This document shows positions 18,647-27,012 of a stretch of 64,000 bases of DNA, piece after piece. The notes below the pieces were generated by a model, which was given only the letters and a program-made list of their open reading frames with translations, was not told the DNA's origin and did not search any database. The translations under genes were made by a program, and so were the position numbers. Within the stretch, counting starts at the first letter, position 1. Each line of letters opens with the position of its first letter. This DNA is from Bradyrhizobium sp. CCBAU 53340 (GTDB lineage Bacteria; Pseudomonadota; Alphaproteobacteria; Rhizobiales; Xanthobacteraceae): the NCBI RefSeq assembly GCF_015291645.1, contig NZ_CP030055.1, positions 1,736,001 through 1,800,000 on the forward strand, read 5' to 3'.

Positions 18647-19387
18647 TCAATTGCTCAGGGGCGTCGTAACCGCTTCCGTTCTGGGCGTAAACAGGTAACC
18701 GCCGGAGCGGACCGTCTTGATGATGGTGGGATCGGCCGGATTGGGTTCGATCTTGCGGCGGATGCGGCTGACGAGCACGTCGATGGAGCGCTCGAACGAG
18801 CCGGTGTTGCGCCCCTGCGTGAGGTCGAGCAGGCTGTCGCGCGACAGCACGCGGCCGGGACGCTCGCAGAACGTCCTGAGCAGGTCAAACTCGGCGCTGG
18901 TGACCGCGACGCGCGCGCCTTCCGGATTGCGCAGCTCGCGCAGCCGCAGGTCGATGCGCCAGCCTTCGAAGGCGAGGGTGGAAGCGCCCTCGGTCGAGCT
19001 CGCGGCCTGGGCCGAGGCCTGGCGCCGCAGCACCGCGTTGATGCGGGCAAGCAGCTCGCGCGGGTTGAACGGTTTCGGCAGATAATCGTCCGCGCCCATC
19101 TCGAGGCCGACGATACGGTCGACGTCCTCGCCGCGCGCGGTCAGCATGATGATCGGCGTCTGCGCCTCGGAGCGCACCTTGCGGCACAGGCTGAGGCCGT
19201 CCTCGCCCGGCAGCATGACGTCGAGGATGATGAGATCAACGCGGTGGTCGGCCATGGCACGCGACATCTCGCGGCCGTCGCTCACGGCGGTGACGTTGCA
19301 GGAGTTGCTGCGCAAATATTTCGCAATCAACGTCCGCGTTTCGCGGTCGTCCTCAACGACCAGAATGTTGGGAGAGGGAATGGCCAT
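18647..19387 (-). CDS. OmpR-family response regulator
   Basis: A 246-residue regulator from the ATG at 19387. The receiver domain has the acidic pair in VVEDD (Asp13, Asp14), phospho-acceptor Asp56 in LIILDVMLPGEDG, and Lys105 in DDYLPKPFNPRELLARI. The C-terminal winged helix has AEFDLLRTFCERPGRVLSR, the recognition region SFERSIDVLVSRIRRKIEP and TVRSGGYLF. It is the partner of the downstream kinase. Ten-base direct repeats at 19431-19450 in its own leader could be autoregulatory sites. Confidence 0.93.
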   Translation of the reverse strand: MAIPSPNILVVEDDRETRTLIAKYLRSNSCNVTAVSDGREMSRAMADHRVDLIILDVMLPGEDGLSLCRKVRSEAQTPIIMLTARGEDVDRIVGLEMGADDYLPKPFNPRELLARINAVLRRQASAQAASSTEGASTLAFEGWRIDLRLRELRNPEGARVAVTSAEFDLLRTFCERPGRVLSRDSLLDLTQGRNTGSFERSIDVLVSRIRRKIEPNPADPTIIKTVRSGGYLFTPRTEAVTTPLSN

Positions 19388-19430
19388 GAGCTTTGTTTGT
19401 CCAAGATTCGGGCCAAAAGGCGAAGTTTTT

Positions 19431-19450
19431 TGTTTCAATTTGTTTCCGAG
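19431..19450. promoter_or_regulatory. possible response-regulator direct repeat
   Basis: TGTTTCAATT is followed immediately by TGTTTCCGAG, giving a 10-bp direct repeat of TGTTTC in the divergent region between the regulator gene and the gene at 19571. OmpR-type proteins commonly bind head-to-tail repeats with this spacing. Confidence 0.4.
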
Positions 19451-19570
19451 CGTATTTTCGCAACACAGGGCAACGACTGCGTCGCGGTCCGGCAAGGTCT
19501 CGTTAAGCGCGCAAACCATAGCGTGGCGCAGTTGCGTACGAAACCCCCGCAAAAAACCACGGTGCCATTC

Positions 19571-20140
19571 ATGACCTCGATTTCGGCGGCCTCGGCCGGC
19601 CAATACCAGTCGCCGCTCCAGCGGCTGCAGCAGGAGCTGCAATCGGAAGTTTCCGACGGCACGATCTCGTCGTCGGACCAGTCTGCGCTCACGACTGCTC
19701 TGCAGGACATCGACACCGCGCTCCAGCAGAGCCGCTCCAGCGACCAGTCCAGCGGCAGCAGGCCGTCCAGGGATGGACTGAAATCCAAGATCGACGATCT
19801 CATTTCAGGCGAGGTCTCGAACGGGACGCTGACGTCGGATCAGGCCGACGAACTGAAGGGCGTGTTTCAGTCCGCTTTCGCCAAGGGTCCCGGCGGTCCC
19901 GGCGGTGCGGGCGGTCCGCCTCCTGGTCCGCCGCCCTCCGATGACGGCTCTTCGGATTCATCGTCGACGGATCCGACGAATGACAGCTCGACGGGGTCCA
20001 GCACCGCCAAGCTCCTCGAGCAGTTTCTCCAGGCGCTGCAGCAATCGCAGTCCTCGAGTTCGTCCTACGGTGCCAATGGTGCGACGAGCTCATCGAGCAA
20101 TTCGGATTTTTCTGCGCTCTTGATCGACTACAAGAGCTGA
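19571..20140 (+). CDS. low-complexity Ser/Gly/Asp-rich protein
   Basis: A 189-residue protein from the ATG at 19571 without a signal peptide. It has two related helical segments, LQSEVSDGTISSSDQSALTT and ISGEVSNGTLTSDQADELKG (both E-V-S-[DN]-G-T-[IL]-[ST]-S-[DS]-Q), resembling degenerate EF-hand-like loops. A G/P stretch and Ser/Asp-rich linker follow, with QLL-type amphipathic ends (LLEQFLQALQQSQ). Repeats like these occur in Rhizobiales proteins of unknown function. Divergent from the two-component operon. I cannot assign a role. Confidence 0.68.
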   Translation: MTSISAASAGQYQSPLQRLQQELQSEVSDGTISSSDQSALTTALQDIDTALQQSRSSDQSSGSRPSRDGLKSKIDDLISGEVSNGTLTSDQADELKGVFQSAFAKGPGGPGGAGGPPPGPPPSDDGSSDSSSTDPTNDSSTGSSTAKLLEQFLQALQQSQSSSSSYGANGATSSSSNSDFSALLIDYKS

Positions 20141-20356
20141 CCTGAAGCGACGCAGGTCGGCGCGTTCCTCGCCGCGATCGTGCTTCATCCCAGGGCGCAT
20201 GATCGTCGGTGGGGAACCGCACCCCGTTCCTGCGTGCCGCAGGAACCCTTCCGTGCAATGCAGCGCGATCGCGCGACGAAATTGCCGCAGCACAGGAACT
20301 GCTGCTGTTCGTCGCTGTTTTCTCCGCACGAGTTTTCTGCTGAAGGAGAGGACACG

Positions 20357-20896
20357 ATGTTGATGAAATCGATCGCGGCCGGCTTGGCCGGCACCGCTTT
20401 GCTTGCGACCGTTGCGTTTGCGCAAAATCCGACCACTACCACCGACAAGTCGCCCACCGCGGCCACCGCGACGACGACAACCACGAGTGCGTCGGGTGAA
20501 TGGCGCGCCTCGAAGATGGCGGGCGTGAAGGTGTACAACGATGCCAATGAGAATATCGGCTCGATCAACGATCTGCTGATGGACAAGAGCGGCGCCGTCA
20601 AGATCGCCGTGATCGGCGTCGGTGGCTTCCTCGGCATGGGCGAGCATCTCGTTGCCATTCCGTACGAGAAGCTGAAATTCGTCAATGAGGCCGTGGCCTA
20701 TACCGGCACCGGCACGAACCCGGCAAATCCGAACGCCAAGCCGGCGGCAACCACGACGACGGGCGCTGCGACCGGCACCGACAAGACCGCGACGACCACC
20801 ACATCGTCCAGCTCGAAGTGGTATCCGGACCATGCCGTGTTCAATGCCAGCAAGGATGAGCTGAAGAACATGCCCGAGTTCAAGTATTCGGAGTAA
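20357..20896 (+). CDS. exported PRC-barrel domain protein
   Basis: A 179-residue protein from the ATG at 20357 with AAGGAGAG upstream. The signal peptide ends AFA (about residue 22). A Thr-rich linker leads to a PRC-barrel: WRASKMAGVKVYNDANENIG, INDLLMDKSGAVKIAVIGVG and HLVAIPYEKLKF. A second Thr/Ala-rich linker and a short C-terminal tail (YPDHAVFNASKDELKNMPEF) follow. PRC-barrels in exported alphaproteobacterial proteins are often stress-induced; role unknown. A hairpin follows the stop. Confidence 0.85.
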   Translation: MLMKSIAAGLAGTALLATVAFAQNPTTTTDKSPTAATATTTTTSASGEWRASKMAGVKVYNDANENIGSINDLLMDKSGAVKIAVIGVGGFLGMGEHLVAIPYEKLKFVNEAVAYTGTGTNPANPNAKPAATTTTGAATGTDKTATTTTSSSSKWYPDHAVFNASKDELKNMPEFKYSE

Positions 20897-20924
20897 TGCG
20901 GATCGCGTGAGTGCCTATAAGCGA

Positions 20925-20960
20925 AGCGCGCCCGGTTTTCACCGGGCGCGCTGTCGTGCC
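20925..20960 (+). terminator. GC-rich hairpin, probable terminator
   Basis: An 11-bp stem, GCGCGCCCGGT / ACCGGGCGCGC, with loop TTTC starts 29 bp past the PRC-barrel stop. The tail TGTCGTGCCGTTT is only weakly T-rich. Confidence 0.55.
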
Positions 20961-21000
20961 GTTTCACCTCTCCCGGCGAGCGGGGAGAGCGAGAGAATGC

Positions 21001-22215
21001 TCAATTCCCCTTCACCAGCGGGCAACCGCCCTTGTCGAGCGGACGGAAGGCGTCGTCGCCGGACACTGTGGCGATCAGCTTGTAGAGGTCCCACTCGCCC
21101 TTGGACTCCTCGGGCTTCTTGACCTCGAACAGATTCATGTCGTGGACCATGCGGCCGTCGATGCGGATCTTGCCATTCTTGGCGAAGAAGTCGTTGATCG
21201 GCGTCTTGCGCATCTGCTCCATCACCTTAGGCGCCTCGTCAGTCTTGATGGCCTCGATCGCCTTCAGATAATGCATGGTCGCCGAATAGAGGCCGGCCTG
21301 GATCATGGTCGGCATGTGGCCGACCTTGTCGTTGAAGCGCTTGGAGAAGGCGCGCGTCTCGTCATTCGTGTCCCAGTAGAACGCATCGGTGATGATCAGT
21401 CCTTGTGTCGCCTTGATGCCGAGCGAGTGAACGTCGGTGATCTCCATCAAGAGGGCGATCATCTTCTGGCCGCCTTGCGTGATGCCGAACTCGGCCGCCT
21501 GCTTCAGCGCATTGGTGGTGTCGCCGCCGGCGTTCGCCAGCGCGACCACCTTGGCCTTGGAGGCCTGGGCCTGGAGCAGGAAGGAGGAGAAGTCCGACGA
21601 GTTGAGCGGATGGCGGACGTCGCCGAGCACCTTGCCGCCGCTCTCCTTGACGACATTGGCAGCGTCGCGCTCGAGCGCCATGCCGAAGGCGTAGTCGGCG
21701 GTGACGAAGAACCAGGTGTCCTCGCCGCGCTTGACCATCGCCTTGCCGGCGACGTTCGACAGCGCGTAGGTGTCGTAAGTCCAGTGCACCGTGTTGGGCG
21801 AGCAGGCGACGCCCGTGATGTCGGAGGAGCCGCCGCCCGAATTGATGTTGATCTTGTTCTTCTCGCGCGTAAGCGCCGAGATCGGCAGCGCGACCGAGGA
21901 GGTCGGCACGTCCATGATCGCATCGACCTTGTCGTTGTCATACCAGTTGCGGGCGATATTGACGCCGACGTCGGGCTTGTTCTGGTGGTCGGCGGACACG
22001 ACCTGGATCGGCACCCCTGCGACCTTGCCGCCGTAATCGGCGACGGCCATCTCGACCGCGGCGAGCGAGCCCTTGCCGGTCGCGTCGGCATAGAGGCTCG
22101 ACATGTCCGTGAGCACGCCGAGCTTGACGACATTGTCGGAAATCTGCGCCTGCGCCGTGCCGCAGCTTGCAGCGACGGCGAAGCTGGCCGCGACGGCGGC
22201 GATGAGTTTATGCAT
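21001..22215 (-). CDS. ABC transporter substrate-binding protein, branched-chain amino-acid type
   Basis: A 404-residue periplasmic binding protein from the ATG at 22215, signal peptide ending AQA (about residue 23). It belongs to the type 1 fold of LivJ-like proteins: VVKLGVLTDMSSLYADATGK, GSLAAVEMAVADYGGKV, VDAIMDVPTSSVALPIS, WFFVTADYAFG and VGHMPTMIQAGLYSATMHYL. Such binding proteins carry amino acids, urea or aromatic acids to LivHMGF-type ABC importers, none of which is adjacent, so it is an orphan here. A hairpin separates it from the permease genes upstream on the same strand. Confidence 0.88.
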   Translation of the reverse strand: MHKLIAAVAASFAVAASCGTAQAQISDNVVKLGVLTDMSSLYADATGKGSLAAVEMAVADYGGKVAGVPIQVVSADHQNKPDVGVNIARNWYDNDKVDAIMDVPTSSVALPISALTREKNKININSGGGSSDITGVACSPNTVHWTYDTYALSNVAGKAMVKRGEDTWFFVTADYAFGMALERDAANVVKESGGKVLGDVRHPLNSSDFSSFLLQAQASKAKVVALANAGGDTTNALKQAAEFGITQGGQKMIALLMEITDVHSLGIKATQGLIITDAFYWDTNDETRAFSKRFNDKVGHMPTMIQAGLYSATMHYLKAIEAIKTDEAPKVMEQMRKTPINDFFAKNGKIRIDGRMVHDMNLFEVKKPEESKGEWDLYKLIATVSGDDAFRPLDKGGCPLVKGN

Positions 22216-22340
22216 GGAGTTTCTCCCTCAGCGTTGTTGTTTGGGGCATTGTTGCGGGGACTGTTGTAGCGACAAACCGTCGCGGGGGCAAAGGCGGGGA
22301 GGCATGCGGCTGGCTGGGAAATAATTAGGGGGCGACGGTG

Positions 22341-22376
22341 TTTTTCCTTCTCCCACAACAAGGGGAGAAGGAAAAA
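22341..22376 (-). terminator. hairpin with flanking T/A runs, terminator of the importer operon
   Basis: TTTTTCCTTCTCCC pairs with GGGGAGAAGGAAAAA around a short loop. It lies just past the stop of the permease at 22389 and could work in both directions; it also resembles a repeat family. Confidence 0.6.
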
Positions 22377-22388
22377 GGGCGACGCCAA

Positions 22389-23219
22389 TTACGTGACGCC
22401 GCCCTTGAGCCGTTCGTTGCGCCGGCGCAAACCTTCCAGTGTTGCAAGCAGGATCACCGAGACCGTGGTCAGGATCACCGCCGCTGCCGTGATAGTCGGG
22501 CTGATGTTCTCGCGGATGCCGCTGAACATTTCGCGCGGAAGGGTACGCTGCTCCGGCCCTGCCATGAACAGCACGATCACCACCTCGTCGAAGCTGGTCG
22601 CGAAGGCGAACAGCGCGCCTGAGGCGAGACCAGGCAGGATCAGCGGCAGGATCACGCGGCGGAACGCTTCAAGCGGCGAGGCGCCGAGCGAGGCGGCAGC
22701 GCGGGCCAAATTGGTGTCGAAGCTTTGCAGAGTCGCGCCGACCGTGATGACCACGAACGGCGTTGCCAGCGCGGTGTGAGCTAGGATCAGGCCGAGATAG
22801 CTGCCGGTGAGGCCGATCGGCGCGAAGAAGAAATAAAGACCCACTGCGGTGATGACGCCGGGCACGACGACCGGCGACAGCACGAAAGCCAGCACCAGCG
22901 GCTTGAACCGGCTCTTCCACTGCGCCAGCCCCAGCGCTGCCAGCGTGCCGAGCACCATCGACAGCAGCGTCGAGGCGACGCCGATGATCATGCTGTTCTT
23001 CAGCGAATTCATCCAGCGCGGCGAATTGATGAAGTCGTCGTACCAGCGCAAGGAGAAGCCCGGCAGCGGATAGGTGAGGTAGGAGCCGGAGCTGAAGGAC
23101 AGCGGCATGATCGCGAGAATCGGCGCGATCAGGAAGATGAACACCAGCGTGGAGACGAGGATGGTCGCGGCCCAGGCGATGCGCTGGCTCGACGTGCGGA
23201 TGGAAGGCGCGTCGCTCAA
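22389..23219 (-). CDS. ABC transporter permease, PotC-like
   Basis: A 276-residue membrane protein with six helices, from a TTG at 23219 that overlaps the stop of the preceding permease. It has the typical start STLVFIFLIAPILAIMPLSF, PGFSLRWYDDFI, and the EAA loop ARAAASLGASPLEAFRRVIL with the invariant Gly that contacts the ATPase. Spermidine/putrescine-type inner-membrane permeases are PotC-like at this position. Fourth gene of the operon ATPase, binding protein, permease, permease. Confidence 0.88.
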   Translation of the reverse strand: MSDAPSIRTSSQRIAWAATILVSTLVFIFLIAPILAIMPLSFSSGSYLTYPLPGFSLRWYDDFINSPRWMNSLKNSMIIGVASTLLSMVLGTLAALGLAQWKSRFKPLVLAFVLSPVVVPGVITAVGLYFFFAPIGLTGSYLGLILAHTALATPFVVITVGATLQSFDTNLARAAASLGASPLEAFRRVILPLILPGLASGALFAFATSFDEVVIVLFMAGPEQRTLPREMFSGIRENISPTITAAAVILTTVSVILLATLEGLRRRNERLKGGVT

Positions 23220-24478
23220 TTCTTCATCCCTCCCGTGACCTGCTGGCCCTGCACCAGCTTGCCGTAGACGAGCGCGAGCAGAACGGTTGCGAGCAGCAGC
23301 ACCGCTCCGAGCGCGGAAGCAAGGCCCCAATTGGCAGTTTCGGTGGTGTAGAGCGCGATGAAGTAGCTGATCATCTGGTCGGCGGCGCCGCCGACCAGCG
23401 CGGGCGTGATGTAGTAGCCGAGCGCCAGGATGAAGACGAGCAGGCTTCCCGCGCCGATGCCGGGCAGCGTCTGCGGCAAATAGATGCGCAGAAAGGCGGT
23501 GAGGGGCGGCGCGCCGAGCGAGGCGGCGGCCCGCATATAGGCCGGCGAGATCGCCTTCATGCTGCTGTACAGCGGCAGGATCATGAACGGCAGCAGCACG
23601 TGGGTCATGGCGACGCAAACGCCGAAGCGGTTGTAGATCAGGCGCAGCGGCTCGTCGATGATGCCGAGCCAGTGCAGGCTGTCGTTGACGACGCCCTTGC
23701 TCTGCAACAGCACGATCCAGGCGCAGGTGCGGACCAGCAGCGAGGTCCAGAACGGCAGCAGCACGAAGATCATCAGGAGGTTCGACCGGCCCGCCGGGAG
23801 CGTCGCCAGCAAATAGGCGACAGGAAAGCCAAGCATCAGGCACAGGGCCGTGACACCGAGGCTGATGAGGAAGGTGCGGGCGAAAACCTCGCGGTAGATG
23901 GCCTGATCCGGCGGCGCCGCGACGATCGCACCGTCCGCGTTCCTGACGAGGTCGAGCGCTCCCAGCAGGTAGAAGCTGGTGATCGGACCACTGGCGCCCT
24001 TGATCGTCGTCCAGGTGCTGCGCTCGCGCCAGGCCGGGTTGATCTTGCCCAGCGTTTCCTTTGCCGTGCCTGCTTCCGGCGCTGCCTTCAGATTGCGTGC
24101 GGTGCTGAAGAGGATCGTGCGAAAGCCGTTTTGGGCGTAATTGAGCCGCTTGGCGGCGATGGCGATGGTGCCGGCGGCGCGTGCTGCCTGGAGATCGCTT
24201 GCCAGCGCCGCGTAGGCCTTCTCGTCCGGCAGGTCCTTGCCGTCCCAACCAGCGAGGGCCGCGACGGTTTGCGGCAGAACCTGGCGCACCTCGCGGTCAT
24301 CGACCGCGTGCCACAGCATGCCGGCGATGGGCCCGGCGAAGGTGAAGAGGAGGAACAGCAGCAGCGGCCCGACAAGCGCAAACGCCTTGAGCTGGCGCGC
24401 GCGCTCTGCCCGCTTCAGGCGGCGCTTGAGCGGCACGTTCGTCGTGGCATCCGCGCCGGTCAGGGACGCTGTTGTCAT
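23216..24478 (-). CDS. ABC transporter permease, PotB-like, with a large loop insertion
   Basis: A 420-residue permease from the ATG at 24478 (MTTASLTGADA). After TM1 (ALVGPLLLFLLFTFAGPIAG, about 35-55) comes an extra hydrophilic region of about 150 residues with QVLPQTVAALAGWDGKDLP and SFYLLGALDLVRNADGAIV, likely periplasmic, before the core FLISLGVTALCLMLGFPVAYLLA. The EAA loop is YMRAAASLGAPPLTAFLRIY. E. coli PotB lacks such a long insert (275 residues). The stop overlaps the next permease start (TTGA). Confidence 0.88.
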   Translation of the reverse strand: MTTASLTGADATTNVPLKRRLKRAERARQLKAFALVGPLLLFLLFTFAGPIAGMLWHAVDDREVRQVLPQTVAALAGWDGKDLPDEKAYAALASDLQAARAAGTIAIAAKRLNYAQNGFRTILFSTARNLKAAPEAGTAKETLGKINPAWRERSTWTTIKGASGPITSFYLLGALDLVRNADGAIVAAPPDQAIYREVFARTFLISLGVTALCLMLGFPVAYLLATLPAGRSNLLMIFVLLPFWTSLLVRTCAWIVLLQSKGVVNDSLHWLGIIDEPLRLIYNRFGVCVAMTHVLLPFMILPLYSSMKAISPAYMRAAASLGAPPLTAFLRIYLPQTLPGIGAGSLLVFILALGYYITPALVGGAADQMISYFIALYTTETANWGLASALGAVLLLATVLLALVYGKLVQGQQVTGGMKN

Positions 24479-24513
24479 CGGGAGGGCCTTTTGGAGCGGT
24501 CTGAGCGCACGCC

Positions 24514-24645
24514 TCGTCCTTCGAGACGACCGCTTCGCGGTCTTCTCAGGATGAGGCTCATCGACAGCCGGGCTCGTGAAATAGCCGCCACGCACTCCGC
24601 CCTCATCCTGAGGAGCCCGCCAAAGGCGGGCGTCTCGAAGGATGG
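24514..24645. repeat. CGTCCTTCGAGACG / CGTCTCGAAGGATG palindromic repeat
   Basis: CGTCCTTCGAGACGACCGC near the left pairs with GCGGGCGTCTCGAAGGATG at the right; an inner pair TCAGGATGAGG / CCTCATCCTGA is also present. It lies between the binding protein and the first permease gene. Confidence 0.8.
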
Positions 24646-24689
24646 CCGCAACGGAATTGCTCTCAATGCGCGCCGCACTTCGGCGCGCG

Positions 24690-25739
24690 CTATTTTGCGG
24701 CCCATTTGTTGAAGCGCTCGGTCAGCTTGTCGATGTTCTCGAGCCAGAACGCCACGTTGATCTCGATCGCGTTCTTGATGTTGTCAGGCGCGGTTGGCAG
24801 ATCCTTCAGCACGGCGGGCTGTAACAGGCCGGCGGCGTCCTTGTTCGAGGTGCCGTAGGCGATGTTCTCCGACAGTTTCGACTGGTTTTCCGCCTTGCCG
24901 GCGAAGTCGAGGAATTTGTAGGCGGCGTCCTTGTTCGGGCTGCCCTTCAGGATGACCCAGCTGTCGAGTGTGAACAGCGCGCCGTCCCACACCATGCCGA
25001 AATTCTTCTTCTCGTTCTTGTTCGCGGTGTCGATGCGGCCATTGTAGACCGAGGTCATCACCACCTCGCCGGAGGCGAGCAGTTGCGGCGGCTGGGCGCC
25101 CGCCTTCCACCAGACGAGGTCGCCCTTGATGGTGTCGAGCTTCTTGAAGGCGCGCTCGACGCCTTCGTCGGTCGCCAGCACCTTGTAGACGTCCTTCGGC
25201 GGCACGCCGTCGGCCATCAGCGCGATCTCGAGCGTGGTCTTCGGGCCCTGACGCAGCGCGCGCTTGCCCGGGATCTTCTTGGTGTCGAAGAAGTCGGCCC
25301 AGCCTTTCGGTGCGTCCTTCAGCTTGTCCTTGTCGTAGCCGAGCACGAAATCGTAGAGGATGGCGCCGACGCCGCAAGGGTTGACGGACGGCTTGATGTA
25401 GGCGGCCTCGCCGCCGATCTTGGTATAGTCCATCTTCTCGAACAGGCCTTCGTCACAGCCGACGGCGAGCTCGTCGCTCTCGACCTGGACGACGTCCCAG
25501 GTGGCGGCGCCCCCCTGCACCTTGGCGCGCAACACGCCGATGCCGCCGTCCCAGGACTCGTCGTTCATGGCAACGCCGGATGCCTTCTTGAACGGCTCGA
25601 AATAGACCTTCTTCTGGGCATCCTGATACGCGCCGCCCCACGACACGACAGTGAGGTCACGCGCCTGCGCGACCGTCGCCAGCGCAGCGCTGGCGGTGAA
25701 CGCCGCGGCGAAACCCAGAGCAATGTTGCGTTTCATCAT
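24690..25739 (-). CDS. polyamine/spermidine-type ABC substrate-binding protein
   Basis: A 349-residue periplasmic binding protein from the ATG at 25739 with a signal peptide ending AQA (about residue 26). It opens RDLTVVSWGGAYQDAQKKVYF, the usual PotD/AfuA-like start of family 1 solute-binding proteins, and has ATWDVVQVESDELAVGCDEGL, GVGAILYDFVLGYDKDK and WADFFDTKKIPGKRALR. The ligand is most likely a polyamine or related cation (inference from the operon type). It lies between the ATPase and the permeases. Confidence 0.88.
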   Translation of the reverse strand: MMKRNIALGFAAAFTASAALATVAQARDLTVVSWGGAYQDAQKKVYFEPFKKASGVAMNDESWDGGIGVLRAKVQGGAATWDVVQVESDELAVGCDEGLFEKMDYTKIGGEAAYIKPSVNPCGVGAILYDFVLGYDKDKLKDAPKGWADFFDTKKIPGKRALRQGPKTTLEIALMADGVPPKDVYKVLATDEGVERAFKKLDTIKGDLVWWKAGAQPPQLLASGEVVMTSVYNGRIDTANKNEKKNFGMVWDGALFTLDSWVILKGSPNKDAAYKFLDFAGKAENQSKLSENIAYGTSNKDAAGLLQPAVLKDLPTAPDNIKNAIEINVAFWLENIDKLTERFNKWAAK

Positions 25740-25787
25740 GGTCCTTGTTCCTTCTTCGTGTGCATTGGGTTGAAGTCGATAGCTGGA

Positions 25788-26897
25788 TCAAACCGGATCG
25801 AGGGCGAGGCAGTCCTCGGGGCGGAAGCTGATGAACACCCTCTCGCCGTGTTTCAGGCCGTCATGCGCTCCCGGCTGAAGCTTGACCATGAATTCGGCAT
25901 TTCCTGCGACATCGAGCACGGCGAGTGCGTGGTCGCCGAGATAGATGGTGCTCTGCACCTTGGCCGGCAGAAGGTTCGGTCCGTCGCTGGAGGTGCCGTC
26001 CGGGATGATGGCGATCCGCTCGGGCCTGACCGACAGCGACGTCGCTGCGCCCGCGCCTGACACATTGATCGCCCGTGCGGTCACGGCGCCGCCGGCCGCC
26101 AGCGCGACGCGGCAAGTGTCCTTGTCGATCGTCTCGACCGTGCCCGAGAGCACGTTGTTCTCGCCGACGAAGTTGGCAACGAAGCTGTTGACGGGGCGCT
26201 CGTAGAGCGCATCGGGCCTGTCGATCTGCTGCACGATGCCGTCGTTGAACACGGCGATGCGGTCCGACATGGTGAGCGCTTCGCTCTGGTCATGGGTGAC
26301 GTAGACGATGGTGATGCCCATGGTCTCGTGCAGCTGCTTGATCTCCAGTTGCATCTGCTCGCGCAGGCGCTTGTCCAGCGCACCGAGCGGCTCGTCCATC
26401 AGCACGAGCTGCGGATTGAAGACCAGCGCGCGGGCCAGCGCCACGCGCTGCTGCTGCCCGCCGGAGAGTTGCCCGGGCCGTCGCTGCGCCATTGTCTCCA
26501 TCTTGATCATGCGCAGCGCTGCCTTGACGCGCGCCTGGGTTTCCGCCTTGCTCGTCTTGCGGACGGAGAGCGGGAAGGCGACGTTCTCCTCGATCGTCAG
26601 GTGCGGAAACAGCGCATAGTTCTGGAATACCATGCCGATGTCGCGCTTGTGCGGGGGCATGTTTTTGATGGGACGGTCCGCGAGGTAGATCTCGCCCTGG
26701 GTCGGAACCTCGAAGCCGGCCAGCATCATCAGCGTCGTTGTCTTGCCCGAGCCCGACGGGCCGAGCAGCGTGATGAACTCGCCCTTCCTGATGTCGAGGT
26801 CGAGGTTCTTCACCACGAGATGCTCGCCATCATAGGTCTTCTGAATGCCGGAAAAGCGCACCAATGCCGGCGCAGGCGTGACCATGCCGGCTTCCAT
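25788..26897 (-). CDS. ABC transporter ATP-binding protein, PotA-like
   Basis: A 369-residue ATPase from the ATG at 26897. Walker A GPSGSGKTTTLMMLAGFE, Q-loop VFQNYALFPHLTIEENV, signature LSGGQQQRVALARAL, Walker B QLVLMDEPLGALDK and H-loop VYVTHDQSEAL are all intact. The C-terminal part (about 240-369) is the TOBE regulatory region: NVLSGTVETIDKDTCRVAL, LSVRPERIAII and VFISFRPEDCLAL. First gene of the operon, 48 bp before the binding protein. Confidence 0.94.
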   Translation of the reverse strand: MEAGMVTPAPALVRFSGIQKTYDGEHLVVKNLDLDIRKGEFITLLGPSGSGKTTTLMMLAGFEVPTQGEIYLADRPIKNMPPHKRDIGMVFQNYALFPHLTIEENVAFPLSVRKTSKAETQARVKAALRMIKMETMAQRRPGQLSGGQQQRVALARALVFNPQLVLMDEPLGALDKRLREQMQLEIKQLHETMGITIVYVTHDQSEALTMSDRIAVFNDGIVQQIDRPDALYERPVNSFVANFVGENNVLSGTVETIDKDTCRVALAAGGAVTARAINVSGAGAATSLSVRPERIAIIPDGTSSDGPNLLPAKVQSTIYLGDHALAVLDVAGNAEFMVKLQPGAHDGLKHGERVFISFRPEDCLALDPV

Positions 26898-27012
26898 GTT
26901 GTCCTCGCGTTGTCCCCTAAAGGTGCTGTCAGCACCTCGTTCGAGCTTCCGAGCAGCAGCTTAGCATCCCCGGGCGAGAATGCCAGCGGCGCGGGAGGAC
27001 ATGATGAGCGCG

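Noticed and set aside
20911..22269. Plus-strand frame opposite the LivJ-like binding protein
   Set aside because: Shadow of an intact exported binding protein with signal peptide on the other strand.
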